Counted from the first letter of the stretch, positions 1 through 9,462 are shown. The stretch: 16,250 bases of DNA from Fidelibacterota bacterium (GCA_002725545.1 PBPW01000120.1:1-16250); one strand, 5' to 3'. The notes: a model not told the origin generated them from the sequence alone. Numbers and translations are program-made.

Positions 1-417
1 TACACCAATACAGGTGGCAGCGATACAGGTAATAGCCGCCCTGGGATTTACTGTGGTGCTGGCATGTTTGGGGCATCCTACTCTAATTATGCGTGGGGGA
101 ACGCTATAACTGACAGCGAAGGTGCGACAGTCGAATCGTATGACGTGCGCCGCAAGGTGTACACAACTATCGACTGCAAAACTTATCACCAAAACAGCAA
201 CTGGTACCCAGGTGGAGTGATGAGTTCCACTGCTGTGTATAACGGTACGAGTGCTTCGAGTGTCACCAACCAAGCTGAGTCTGGTTCTTGGGCGATAGGG
301 ATGGGCGGAACTAGTGGTACCGCTAGTTTTAGCGATATACAAATCTCCTCTTCGGTCAACTTTATGGGAGACATTTTGTTGTATCGGGGCGGCATACAGA
401 ATTATGTTGGGAACTAA
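1..417 (+). CDS. C-terminal part of a tail-fibre or receptor-binding-like protein (5' partial)
   Basis: The frame is open from base 1 to the TAA at 415-417, so the gene starts upstream of the window and 138 C-terminal residues are visible. The text is rich in Gly, Ser, Thr, Asn and aromatic residues with almost no Lys or Glu runs. This is typical of beta-rich phage fibre or baseplate tips, and the end (GDILLYRGG) recalls the last strand of LamG/concanavalin-like folds. Two Cys occur in the visible part. The first internal ATG (64) is not needed as a start because the reading frame continues upstream. Its place just before the putative ejection proteins and lysis genes fits a late structural gene that contacts the host surface. 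No specific family was recognised; tail fibre is an inference from composition and context. Confidence 0.5.
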   Translation, partial: YTNTGGSDTGNSRPGIYCGAGMFGASYSNYAWGNAITDSEGATVESYDVRRKVYTTIDCKTYHQNSNWYPGGVMSSTAVYNGTSASSVTNQAESGSWAIGMGGTSGTASFSDIQISSSVNFMGDILLYRGGIQNYVGN

Positions 418-435
418 ATAGTTAAGGAAATGGTT

Positions 436-705
436 ATGACAGATAGGCCACAGGTTGCAATTTTTGATTGCGCTACAGGAGAATCAGTTGTTCGTGATAT
501 GACTGATGAAGAATTGGTTGTTCACAACGACACTCTTGCTAAAGCTGAAGAGGAAAATGCTGCTCGGCAAGCCGCAGAAGCACAGGAACGTGCTGATGCT
601 GCGACTGGTCGCCAGAAACTTCTTGATCTTGGGTTAAGCGAAGATGAGGTTACGGCTCTTGTTGGGCCTGCCCCTGACGAGCCTGTGCCAGCACCAGCGG
701 TATGA
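436..705 (+). CDS. Small tail-associated protein, possibly a fibre assembly chaperone
   Basis: This 89-aa protein starts at ATG 436 rather than at the in-frame ATG 430, because AAGGA at 424-428 lies 7 nt before 436 but almost touches 430. The N-terminal 30 residues look like a short beta unit followed by MTDEE; residues about 35-60 are a charged Ala/Glu/Arg helix likely to be coiled coil; then comes a helical motif, LLDLGLSEDEVTALVG, and a Pro/Ala tail. Small proteins with this helix, Ala-rich coil and LGLxxxEhxALhG pattern are often found right after phage tail-fibre genes, so a role in fibre assembly or on the virion is plausible. That is recollection and context, not a demonstrated match. 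Its stop codon overlaps the start of the next gene (ATGA). Confidence 0.5.
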   Translation: MTDRPQVAIFDCATGESVVRDMTDEELVVHNDTLAKAEEENAARQAAEAQERADAATGRQKLLDLGLSEDEVTALVGPAPDEPVPAPAV

Positions 706-857
706 GTGCTGACGTAGGTATCGAAGAAGTTTTAGATTCTTTGAGTGAGCGTGGCAAGTTGGAATGGGAAATCGCTTTGATGCGAGTTCACATTGCCAAT
801 CTTGAAGCGGCTCAATGTTCGTGTGACTGCGATAAATGTGGGACGCCTGAAGATTAA
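702..857 (+). CDS. 51-aa Cys-cluster microprotein
   Basis: The gene starts at ATG 702 in an ATGA overlap with the preceding stop (703-705) and ends with TAA at 855-857. The overlap suggests translation by re-initiation. The first 38 residues form an acidic amphipathic helix (EEVLDSLSERGKLEWEIA, then a MRVHIANLEA segment). The last part carries four closely spaced Cys in CSCDCDKCG, which could bind a metal or form disulfides. The same frame has no other purpose, the spacing is tight on both sides, and the composition is protein-like, so I regard it as real. No function is recognised; a small virion or chaperone partner of its neighbours is possible. Confidence 0.5.
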   Translation: MSADVGIEEVLDSLSERGKLEWEIALMRVHIANLEAAQCSCDCDKCGTPED

Positions 858-861
858 TTGT

Positions 862-866
862 AGGAG
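862..866 (+). promoter_or_regulatory. Ribosome binding site AGGAG
   Basis: AGGAG lies 5 nt before ATG 872. It is one of the clearest Shine-Dalgarno sequences in the rightward operon and fixes the start of the 224-aa gene. Confidence 0.5.
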
Positions 867-871
867 TAGTT

Positions 872-1546
872 ATGGCGATTGTTGAACCAACAAAGGGCTA
901 CAGTTATCGTCCTCCCTATGCAGGGATGAAGAAGAATCTTGCTCGTGGTCGTGCTTTGAACTTTGCTGAGGCAGAGTATGGTGCGCCACGGCCTAGTCGT
1001 GTGGCTGGGCGAACGAGTGTTGCTCCTAATTATGCTGATATTGATGCGGCTTCTTTTGGGGCGTTAGCTTCAGGCAACGCCCCTTCTCTCAACACTCTTC
1101 GTGAGGGTTCCCCCTATGCAGGGGGTGTCGTACATGACAGATCATTTGGTGATCCTAGAACCATGATGAACTCCGCTATTCAGAATGCAATGACGAAGAT
1201 GCGGTTGGGTGTTCAGCGTTCAGATCTTACTGCTGATACGGCTATGACGTTGGGGGATATTGGTCGTTACGCTGCGAGAGATAGAGAAGGTCTTATTGAC
1301 CGTTTGAATGCAAGAAATGTTTTTAACAGTGGAATTAAAGAAAAGGTTTTGGGTCGATCTGTAGGGGATGAGGTTCGCTATAAGGGTCGCACTATGAATC
1401 AGGCGCTGAGGGGTTTGAGGGATTTAAGTCTTGCTGGGGATGAAGCAGATTTTAGTGAGTTTCAAACGAACGTGAATTCGATGTTGTCTGACGCTGACCA
1501 AATTAGGGCGAATATGGCGTCCAAGATCAAGGAGTTCAGTGTCTAA
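872..1546 (+). CDS. Putative internal virion protein, 224 aa
   Basis: No domain was recognised. The N-terminal third is basic and low in predicted structure, with Pro, Gly and Tyr (RPPYAGMKKNLARGRALNF) and a second PYAG-containing stretch near residue 81. The C-terminal half is helical and charged with no hydrophobic segment, so a soluble virion protein is likely. The gene is followed by a 1-nt TAATG overlap with the 425-aa gene, so the two are probably made in a fixed ratio. Its place ahead of the 425-aa and 2211-aa genes, and after the fibre gene, suggests the smallest member of a DNA-ejection set similar in order to T7 gp14 (196 aa). This role is inferred from position and size only. Confidence 0.5.
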   Translation: MAIVEPTKGYSYRPPYAGMKKNLARGRALNFAEAEYGAPRPSRVAGRTSVAPNYADIDAASFGALASGNAPSLNTLREGSPYAGGVVHDRSFGDPRTMMNSAIQNAMTKMRLGVQRSDLTADTAMTLGDIGRYAARDREGLIDRLNARNVFNSGIKEKVLGRSVGDEVRYKGRTMNQALRGLRDLSLAGDEADFSEFQTNVNSMLSDADQIRANMASKIKEFSV

Positions 1547-2823
1547 TGGCTATTGAAGATCCTAGCGATAAGAAAAATACAAATAAAAAAACAAGTTCAC
1601 GTTATAGCACTGAAAGCATATTGCCTGAAAACGAAAGTTATTTTGGTCCTGGGGGCGATGCTCTTGCCAAATTCGGTAGTTTCCTTTTTGGTCATGCGGA
1701 CAAACTGCCAGGAATGTTTGGGGATGAGTTAAAGTTTGTTTTAGATAACACTGTTCTAAAAGATTATGGTACTCAACAACCACCTACTTATCAGCCTTTA
1801 GGTGATTCGGCTCAACAACGTGGGGGATATGGTTTACCTCCAGGTCCTCGGGTAGATTCGCCTTCTTTGCAGCCCAACGATCCTCGTTTGGGTAGAATCA
1901 CTGGGCCGTTTGGTGCAGAACCACGGGACCCAAACCAGACTGGTCAATTCACTCCTTACACTGAAGAGCCGTCTGCCATAGACCAGTATTACCAACTGGT
2001 AGAACAATCAGCTAGAGATAACGCTGCTGCTGCTCAACAGTCTCTAAAGGATTATGCAGAATATGGAATGGCGCAACTTGACGCTGACGTTTTAGCTTTT
2101 GGTGAGCAAGTTGATGAACAACAAGCAGCGAAAATAGGGTTGTTGCAGCAGTCTGCGGATCAACGTAAAGAAGATTACACCTTTATGGTTGAGTCTATGG
2201 GTGGCGAAGAAGCTGCTGCTCAAACTTATTTAGCGGATATGGGTATTAGAGATCCTGCTGCTTTCACGCAAGAACCGTTAAACGAAACGCAAGCTCTTCT
2301 TGGGACAAGTTATCGTTCTGGTGCTGAAGCAGGCTTACAAATTCAAAGTGTTTTGAATTTTGCTGCGGATCAGATTCAGAATATCAACATGAGCAACATG
2401 ACTACTAGTCGTGCGAACATGTTGGTTAATACTGCTGTGCAAGCTCAGTCTATTCAAAAATGGTTGAATGACTCTTTGCTTAGTATCGAGATGAAGAAAC
2501 TTGAAGGAAAGATTGAAGACGAAGAGCAAGCGAAACAGAATGAAGCTGTAGCTGCTTACGCAAAAGCTTTGGGTGGCACTTTAGGTTTGAATGCCGATCA
2601 AGTAATCGCTATGGATCAGTTCGATATTTTGGATGATTGGGCTAATCAAATGTGGAAGCCTGATGAGACAAGCCCGATGATGGTAAATCCGTTGACTGGT
2701 ATTGCTGCTCCTAATGATGAAGTGTTAGATCAGCTTAAAGCGTTTAAGTTGTGGCTTGAAGGACAGGAGCAATACAAGTTAAATGAGGAACTGGGTGCGT
2801 TTATGGATATGACTGGGAAGTGA
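1546..2823 (+). CDS. Putative internal virion or DNA-ejection protein, 425 aa
   Basis: The start ATG shares its A with the upstream TAA stop (TAATG). Residues 1-25 are hydrophilic with a Lys/Asn/Ser run. Residues about 80-150 are Pro/Gly/Gln-rich and probably disordered. From about residue 150 to 350 the sequence is almost entirely helical and rich in Gln, Ala, Asp and Glu, with many hydrophobic heptad-like positions (for example YYQLVEQSARDNAAAAQQ and LQIQSVLNFAADQIQNINM). There are no transmembrane segments and no Cys that stand out. Long Gln/Ala helical proteins before a giant protein are typical of phage internal core proteins, for example in T7-like phages. The assignment is by architecture and operon position; a tail or head-neck structural protein is an alternative. 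Confidence 0.5.
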   Translation: MAIEDPSDKKNTNKKTSSRYSTESILPENESYFGPGGDALAKFGSFLFGHADKLPGMFGDELKFVLDNTVLKDYGTQQPPTYQPLGDSAQQRGGYGLPPGPRVDSPSLQPNDPRLGRITGPFGAEPRDPNQTGQFTPYTEEPSAIDQYYQLVEQSARDNAAAAQQSLKDYAEYGMAQLDADVLAFGEQVDEQQAAKIGLLQQSADQRKEDYTFMVESMGGEEAAAQTYLADMGIRDPAAFTQEPLNETQALLGTSYRSGAEAGLQIQSVLNFAADQIQNINMSNMTTSRANMLVNTAVQAQSIQKWLNDSLLSIEMKKLEGKIEDEEQAKQNEAVAAYAKALGGTLGLNADQVIAMDQFDILDDWANQMWKPDETSPMMVNPLTGIAAPNDEVLDQLKAFKLWLEGQEQYKLNEELGAFMDMTGK

Positions 2824-2826
2824 TGT

Positions 2827-5800
2827 ATGGCCCTCCCAGAAAAATCTTTTAAACCACAAGATATAAAACCGTTTGTTTATACACCTCAGGTAGCTAAACA
2901 ACTTACTAGAGATGCCATGTATCAGGATCTCGGTTTAGGTGCTGACACGGAAGTCGCTAAGACTTCCCCTTTGTTTGATCCAAGACAATTTGCTCTTCCT
3001 TCGGCTCCGACGAAGGAAAGCAATCCTGTTTTTGATATCCCAATATTGGGTCCTGCGTTGGACTTGTTGGACACTCCGAGGGCTGGAATTGTTTCAGCTA
3101 TTAAAGAGTTCGGAGATATTTTCCAAGATGATGAAAGTTTTTCTCTGGGGGATTGGTGGGAACAGACTGGTGACAACATCTTCATGGGAGAGGTGTTGCG
3201 TGATTGGGGAGTTGATCTTCCTGGGCCTTTGGATTTTGCTCTTGGGTTGACGTTAGATATTGCGTTTGATCCTTTGACATATTTGTTGCCGTTGGGTGCG
3301 TGGGCACGGGTAGCTACGAAACCTCAGATGGTAAAACATTTGAAAGATGCCGCTAACGCAGCAAAATACGGAAAAGTTAAGGATGCAGCTAAAGCAAAAA
3401 GAATGGAGGATGCTGCTGAACGAGTAGCTGCTAGAGGCATCTTTGCTGCAGGTAAAGATGTCTTAGAAGAACTTGGATTGCCTACTGCAATAAAGTTCTC
3501 AGTTCCTCTTAGTGGGCGCATAGGTCAAGGAATATTTGAACGACCACTAAGAAACATTCCTGGGGTTGGTCAAAGGTTTGCTGCTTGGGCAAATGCGAAA
3601 CGTGTAGGCCAACTTAAACCAATCAACACTGAAGTAGTTGATTTGGTTGATAAAGCTGGTCGTCCTCTTAAAGCATTAGATGATGCGGCCATACAGACAA
3701 GAGTTCTTAAAGCTGTTAATGAGTTAGATGCAGCTAAACGTGCTGGAACTACGAAACAGACTGTAGAACGTATTGTTACTCGTGCTCCTAAAACAGGTGA
3801 ACAGGTTGTTAGGTCTGCTCGGACAGCCCAAAGAATGCCGATTGAAGCACCGTTTAAGCTTCCTATTGGGTTTGGTGTTTTAGCTGTTGCTGCTGGGCTT
3901 CCTGGCAAGGCTATGGGACAAGCCCAAAAATCGAAGATGGTAAACACCCTTAGCGAAGGTTTGTCTACTCGTTTTCATTTGAATCAAATGTATCGCTCTG
4001 GTGATATAAACCAGATCGAAAACGCATTGTGGCTAGAAGGCGCAGCTAACCGTGGTCTTATTAAAGACAATGTTTTTAGAACTCAGCACACGATAGAGCT
4101 TGGCAATATAGCTAAGACTGCCCGAGAAGCTGATATCGACTTTGACGATATCTTTCGGGGCGCTAACGAAAAGATGGGTAGCGAAGCTGCAGGTCGTGTC
4201 AACGTGTTGTTGGGTCCTGTAGCTAAAGGTGGTAGCCAAGAAGTCCAAGACATAGTTGTGCGTTTGCAGAAATGGTTTGATGAAGTTCTGAGGACGTATA
4301 ACGAGGCTTTGCCTTGGCAGGATGATCTTCCTGGGCTGTTATCTGAGATGTATGTCACTCGTCAGATCCATGGGAAAGACCTTGATCTTGTTTACAAGAA
4401 CGCTAAAAGCGTTCGGGTGCAAGATTTAGAAGGGCTTTCAGGAAGTCCTTTTAAGAACCGTGAACTTGTTTTGCCTGACGAAATTAAAGCGCAAGCTGCT
4501 GATGGTTATGTTCCTGCGGCGGAACAAACAAGGATTGCATCTCAATATGGGATGACTTTTGAAGAAGTCCTTGATGCAGGTTTGCCTGTGCAGGTAACAA
4601 CGACGGATGGAAGAGTCTTACGTTCTCATTTCATGGGAGAAGGTTTTCTTCCTTACGATCAAGGCGGCAGTGTTCTTACCCAGATGGATACGATAGGTAC
4701 TCGTAATCTGGGTTCTGATTATCGCAAACTATTTACAGAAGACGCTAATTTGGCTCTAAGTAAATATTTGCAAATGATGGGCGAAAACATTCGTGCCCAG
4801 TCCATTGTTGGTGATCTGTCTCAAGCTGGGATCATTGTTAAAGCTAACGATGCAGGTTTAGCTTCACGTTATGTTGGTCGCAAAGTTGCTGCAGATATTC
4901 AGGATGCTAAAGGCGCAGTTAAGAAAACGCAGAGAGCAAAACAAAGGATAGAGAAGAGAGTTGCTGCTGCTGCGAGAGTTATTTCTAAATATGCGGAAGA
5001 GCCGATAGATGAGCTTGTTGCTGCTCAACCTAGGAATCGTAAAGGTTCAGGGACGATGCGGCCTCGAACTGCCGCAGCGGTTGATGAGTTAGCAAACATT
5101 GAAGCTCAAATGGTTGATGTTGAGAGTGCGCTTACTGCTTTGATAGAAGGCACTGCAGATAATTTGACTGCAGGAGCTAGACGCTTGTTGGCTTCTGGAG
5201 ATCCTGAGCAGATAAGAATTAAAGGACAGTTTGGTCCGAAGCTTCAACGTGCAGTACCTCCTGAGGGGACTGCTAAAGAACAGCGTGCTCTTAGGAAAGC
5301 TCAAATCGCTGAAGAAGATATTGCTAGTGCTACAGAAGAATTAGTTAAAATTCGCGAAGACATTCATCAGCTTATGAAAGCACATGGTGAGCTACAAATA
5401 CGGATGAGCCGAGCAGGTGCTGGGACTAATCAAGAGTTTGTTGCTGAAGTTCAAGCGATGGGAGAATATCTACAGCTTTACGCTGAAGATATTGAAAGAA
5501 TCGCTCAAAATTATGTAGCAAATGTTTTAGAGTTATCTGAGAATGTTCAAGCTGCTCGAATATTGAGCGAGCTAGGGGAAGGATTGTTTGGAGACATTCA
5601 AGTCTTTAAACGTAATCCTTCGGTGGCGTTAGAAGACAAGCTTGACGCTGCTAGAAACACTCTTAAGGAAACTGAAGCAGGTCTTACACCTTTGCAAACT
5701 GTTGATGTTCCTCTTGGTGGGGGGTCCGAAACTAAAGCGATTGTGAATGCTTACAAAGAAGCTAATCCTGATTGGGCTTCTAGTTCTTCTATGACCATCG

Positions 5801-8800
5801 TATCTTCTGGTGGTCAAGTGACCCTAAAGAATGTTGGCGAGTTGCAACTTGAACGCTTCCAAAGGTTTGTTGAAGATTATGTTGCTCAAAGATCTGGGAC
5901 AGCGGTCCAAAGCGGTAAGCCTTTACAGAAAGCTGCTCAAGAGCCTTCGACATGGAGTGGGGCCAAATCCGCAGGAGCGGAGAATTGGCCTGCACAGTAC
6001 GTTGACGACGTTAATGGTTTGATCGCTGAAGAGTTAGCTGCTGGATCAACTGTAAAGTTTTCTACTGGTCCGTCAAAAGCTGTGGGGGTTACGGGAGGCA
6101 GGGTTCGTCCTACTGATGGTGGGTTGACTGAGTTTGGTGGAGAATCATTCACTATCAGTAAGCGTTCTGATGCTGAGTGGGTTGTGAATGTTGACGGTGA
6201 CGAGATCCCTATTACGGGACCTCGGGCTTCTGCTACTACGGGAAAGAACAGCGGTGAGCAAGGGCTTGTTGTATGGCTTCCTCGTCAGCAGCGTTCTATT
6301 TATTTTAATCCAACTCCTAAAGCTGGGACTTACGCTCAGAATGTTAAGAAGGGTTCTAAGCAGCAAGTTACTGCATCTCGAAATGTTGGCAAGAAGATTG
6401 AAGATGCTTTAGATCAGAGAGCCACAAATATAGAGAAACAAGAACAGCTTATTGCTAAAGAGCAACGACGAGTAGAAGAACTTAGACAACAATTTGAAGG
6501 AACTATTTCTAGGAATGTGTACGAGCATTATCGTTTAGCCCAATTTGCTGGGTCAGAGGCTGTTAGCCCTGTTCCTGCAAAGTCGGTAGTTGAACGTGTT
6601 GCGGTAAGGATGCCTGCTAGGGAAGTTCCTGCTCCTCCTACTCCTAAGGTTCAAAGAAGAGATCGTCCTGTTAATAGTGGCGGTGTTCATCGTTTGGCTG
6701 ATGGGGCGATAGAAGTTGATGGGCCTAAGGGTTCGAGGGTTCGTTTGACTGGTCAGCAAGCAGAGCAGTATTTAGCTGATCGTGCTGCAAGGATGACTGC
6801 GAGAGGAGAGCCTGCTGCTCAAATGCCTCCTCGCATGGAGCCAGGTGGCGTTGTTGAGCGTGATGTGTTTGCTGTGAATGCTCATACTGACGAGTTGTGG
6901 GTTTATGCTGATTCTGGTGTTCCGACACCTAAAGGCTGGTATTACGGATTGGAAGAACCTCCTGCTGGGGCGGCTGGAGCTAAAGCTCAAACGACGTTCG
7001 GGAATGTGGATCGCCCTTTGTTTCAGGTTCGTCCAACGGACGAGTCTTACAGACTTGCAGATGGAACTGAAGTTCGTGTTTATGAAGCTATTGAAATGCA
7101 ACCTAAGACTGCAAGCAGGTTTGATCTAGTAGATCAGGTCATAGACGAACCTATGTCAATAGGACTCCCAGGAGGCGGCTCTATTCCAGTTCCTCGCCCC
7201 GATGTGCCTGTCTACAAGAGGGCGAGGTCTGCTGATCGTCAGTTCCGTTCTCGGCAAGCTAAGAACGGTTGGGTTTACTTAGACGACTTTGATGCTGTCG
7301 ATGCGTTGGAAGCAGGAACCTATGTTCCTCCTTCCCCGAAAATGCCGAAGCGTACTACTGCTGGTGAACAGAAAGTAATAGAACAAATATTTTCTTCTGA
7401 GCCTTATAGGGAGTGGATCAAGTTGGCTCAGGAAGTTCGTAGGCTTCAAACAGATTTGTTTGAGGCAGAGAAGTTCTTGTTGAGCAATATGAATGCTCCT
7501 CAAGCTGTGATTGAAAATGCTACTCAAAGAAGCGTTCAAGCTGTTGAACAAATTCTTGATGCAAGAATTACAGCTTTAGAGGATCAGATTCGTGCTGGGG
7601 TTAAGGGTAAGGCTGGGGCTGTTAAGAACAGAGAGACTGTACGTCAGCTTCAAGCTCGGAAAGAATATTTGGAAGAACAGAAAGTTAAGGTTCTTCAAGA
7701 GGTAGATAATATTCGTGAGTGGTTGGCTGAAGTTGTTCCTGAGCTACGGGATGCTTTGCGAACTACGAAGATTGATGAGGCGCAGCTAGCTGTTGTTGAG
7801 GCTGGCATTGGTTGGCAGCAACAATATATTCGTAACTTGTCGCTAGATCTTCAAAGAACTTTAGATGATGTGCAAGCTGGCACTGTTAAGCGAATGGACG
7901 CTGCACTCAATCAAAAAGAAGCATTAAAAGTATTACGGAATGCTAGAGAACGAGCCAATCTTTCTGCAGCTTATGAAGAATATGTTGAAGATTATTTAAT
8001 TACTGGTTCTACTTTAGGTAAGAGTTCTGAGAGATCTAGTCGAACTCGTCAGCACTTAAAGGGCTATCAGCTTGTAGGGGCTACTGATGAAACGGTAGAG
8101 CTATTTGAAGCTGCGTTTGAGTCGATGGCTAGATTGCGTGATCCTATTCGTACTAAAGAATTTATGACTAAGTACGACAAAGTAATTAACTATTGGAAAG
8201 CTCAAGCTGTCGCAACTCCAGGTTTCGTTTTCCGTAACCTTCTTGGTGGTACTTGGATCAATAACCAAATTGCTGGTGTGCCTGTGAGCTATCAACTTCG
8301 CATAGACATTATGCGAAGGAAAGCTTTGAAAGTTGCTGCTGAAGATGGACGGCAAGGCGATGTGGCTTACGGAGCGAGGAAAATAGCTGCGGAAGGCAAG
8401 TCAACTAAAGCTGGGTATGGCTTAATGAATGTTGAGCCTGCCGAGTGGGATGTCATGGCTGACTGGGCAGAAACTGGTATGGGTAATACTGGTATCACTT
8501 CGATGGAAGTCAACTCAGCTATTAACGACATGGGAATGAGTTGGCGAGAAGCAGGAACAGCTAACCCAATAAGTAGAGATTTCTATTTGTTTGCGGCTAT
8601 TGGTCGTCTTAACCAGCGAGCAGAGTTTACACTTCGTGGTTCTCTCGCCCATCACGTGATGATGAATGGTGGCAGCAGAGAAGAAGCTCTAAACGCTGTC
8701 TACAAATATCATTTCGATTACGGCAACCTCACTGCCTTAGACCAAAAAATTAAAAGAGTTATCCCATTCTGGACATGGCAGAAAAACATTCTGCCTGTCC

Positions 8801-9462
8801 TTCTTGAATCATTCGGTAAACGACCTCAAGCTTGGGCAAGACTTGTTCAAGTCAAAGGTGAACTTGAACTGACTTCTGACAAAGAAGGATTAGTTCCTGA
8901 CTACTTCGGAGAGAACATGGCAATTAGGTTGCCATTTACTACAGGCGGCAATCGTGTGTATGCCATGCCTGATCTTCCTTTCAGGGACCTTGCCAGATAT
9001 CTGAAGTCCCCCACTGCTCCTGCGAGAAGTGTGATCGAAGGTGCTCTTCCTCATTACAAGTTACCTATTGAGTTGTGGGCTTTCAAGCGTACGTTTGCTG
9101 ACATACCGTTCACTGGCAGATATCAGCAAGTACCTATAGCTATCGAGAAACTTCCTGGGGCTATGCAGTTGCTTGGTGCTTTTGGTAAAGCAGAGAAGAA
9201 TAAAGCTGGTCAGTGGAAGATGCGAGATCAAGACATTTACGTTGTTGAACAGTTGATGCCTATTCTTGGTCGTGCCCGTCGTTTAGCTCCTAATGAGGAA
9301 GCTAAACAACGCAGACTTATCACTACTTATCTTTCAACTTTCCTTGGTTTGGGTGTAAGGACAAACACTCCTCAGGAAAAACGAAACCAACTTATTAAAG
9401 ATAGGATCAAGTATTCTCAAGATATGAGAGATGTTCGGGACCTTATGGGCAGAAGCGTATAA
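2827..9462 (+). CDS. Giant virion-associated protein, probable DNA-ejection protein (2211 aa)
   Basis: This single uninterrupted frame fills 41% of the window. It starts 3 nt after the preceding stop with only a weak Shine-Dalgarno-like GGAAG. Three zones are visible. Residues 1-180 contain a Gly/Pro/Leu motif region (LDTPRAGIV; LTLDIAFDPLTYLLPLGA) followed by a basic Ala/Lys helical stretch. Residues about 680-960 and 1500-1700 are long charged helical stretches likely to form coiled coil, separated by a Ser/Gly/Thr beta-like region and a Pro-rich linker near 1245-1285. Residues about 1789-2211 form the most conserved-looking part, with TPGFVFRNLLGG near 1797-1808, HFDYGNLT near 1962 and IPFWTWQKN near 1979. 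I recall that last pattern (FDY..LT, R..PFW.W..KN.P) from the C-terminal parts of very large phage virion proteins. No signal peptide, transglycosylase or protease motif was recognised. Role inferred: ejected or capsid-internal protein. Confidence 0.5.
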   Translation: MALPEKSFKPQDIKPFVYTPQVAKQLTRDAMYQDLGLGADTEVAKTSPLFDPRQFALPSAPTKESNPVFDIPILGPALDLLDTPRAGIVSAIKEFGDIFQDDESFSLGDWWEQTGDNIFMGEVLRDWGVDLPGPLDFALGLTLDIAFDPLTYLLPLGAWARVATKPQMVKHLKDAANAAKYGKVKDAAKAKRMEDAAERVAARGIFAAGKDVLEELGLPTAIKFSVPLSGRIGQGIFERPLRNIPGVGQRFAAWANAKRVGQLKPINTEVVDLVDKAGRPLKALDDAAIQTRVLKAVNELDAAKRAGTTKQTVERIVTRAPKTGEQVVRSARTAQRMPIEAPFKLPIGFGVLAVAAGLPGKAMGQAQKSKMVNTLSEGLSTRFHLNQMYRSGDINQIENALWLEGAANRGLIKDNVFRTQHTIELGNIAKTAREADIDFDDIFRGANEKMGSEAAGRVNVLLGPVAKGGSQEVQDIVVRLQKWFDEVLRTYNEALPWQDDLPGLLSEMYVTRQIHGKDLDLVYKNAKSVRVQDLEGLSGSPFKNRELVLPDEIKAQAADGYVPAAEQTRIASQYGMTFEEVLDAGLPVQVTTTDGRVLRSHFMGEGFLPYDQGGSVLTQMDTIGTRNLGSDYRKLFTEDANLALSKYLQMMGENIRAQSIVGDLSQAGIIVKANDAGLASRYVGRKVAADIQDAKGAVKKTQRAKQRIEKRVAAAARVISKYAEEPIDELVAAQPRNRKGSGTMRPRTAAAVDELANIEAQMVDVESALTALIEGTADNLTAGARRLLASGDPEQIRIKGQFGPKLQRAVPPEGTAKEQRALRKAQIAEEDIASATEELVKIREDIHQLMKAHGELQIRMSRAGAGTNQEFVAEVQAMGEYLQLYAEDIERIAQNYVANVLELSENVQAARILSELGEGLFGDIQVFKRNPSVALEDKLDAARNTLKETEAGLTPLQTVDVPLGGGSETKAIVNAYKEANPDWASSSSMTIVSSGGQVTLKNVGELQLERFQRFVEDYVAQRSGTAVQSGKPLQKAAQEPSTWSGAKSAGAENWPAQYVDDVNGLIAEELAAGSTVKFSTGPSKAVGVTGGRVRPTDGGLTEFGGESFTISKRSDAEWVVNVDGDEIPITGPRASATTGKNSGEQGLVVWLPRQQRSIYFNPTPKAGTYAQNVKKGSKQQVTASRNVGKKIEDALDQRATNIEKQEQLIAKEQRRVEELRQQFEGTISRNVYEHYRLAQFAGSEAVSPVPAKSVVERVAVRMPAREVPAPPTPKVQRRDRPVNSGGVHRLADGAIEVDGPKGSRVRLTGQQAEQYLADRAARMTARGEPAAQMPPRMEPGGVVERDVFAVNAHTDELWVYADSGVPTPKGWYYGLEEPPAGAAGAKAQTTFGNVDRPLFQVRPTDESYRLADGTEVRVYEAIEMQPKTASRFDLVDQVIDEPMSIGLPGGGSIPVPRPDVPVYKRARSADRQFRSRQAKNGWVYLDDFDAVDALEAGTYVPPSPKMPKRTTAGEQKVIEQIFSSEPYREWIKLAQEVRRLQTDLFEAEKFLLSNMNAPQAVIENATQRSVQAVEQILDARITALEDQIRAGVKGKAGAVKNRETVRQLQARKEYLEEQKVKVLQEVDNIREWLAEVVPELRDALRTTKIDEAQLAVVEAGIGWQQQYIRNLSLDLQRTLDDVQAGTVKRMDAALNQKEALKVLRNARERANLSAAYEEYVEDYLITGSTLGKSSERSSRTRQHLKGYQLVGATDETVELFEAAFESMARLRDPIRTKEFMTKYDKVINYWKAQAVATPGFVFRNLLGGTWINNQIAGVPVSYQLRIDIMRRKALKVAAEDGRQGDVAYGARKIAAEGKSTKAGYGLMNVEPAEWDVMADWAETGMGNTGITSMEVNSAINDMGMSWREAGTANPISRDFYLFAAIGRLNQRAEFTLRGSLAHHVMMNGGSREEALNAVYKYHFDYGNLTALDQKIKRVIPFWTWQKNILPVLLESFGKRPQAWARLVQVKGELELTSDKEGLVPDYFGENMAIRLPFTTGGNRVYAMPDLPFRDLARYLKSPTAPARSVIEGALPHYKLPIELWAFKRTFADIPFTGRYQQVPIAIEKLPGAMQLLGAFGKAEKNKAGQWKMRDQDIYVVEQLMPILGRARRLAPNEEAKQRRLITTYLSTFLGLGVRTNTPQEKRNQLIKDRIKYSQDMRDVRDLMGRSV

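Noticed and set aside
916..1125. Repeated PYAG coding segments (CCCTATGCAGGG) in the 224-aa gene as a repeat family.
   Set aside because: There are only two copies, about a dozen bases each, and they are not followed by further similarity.
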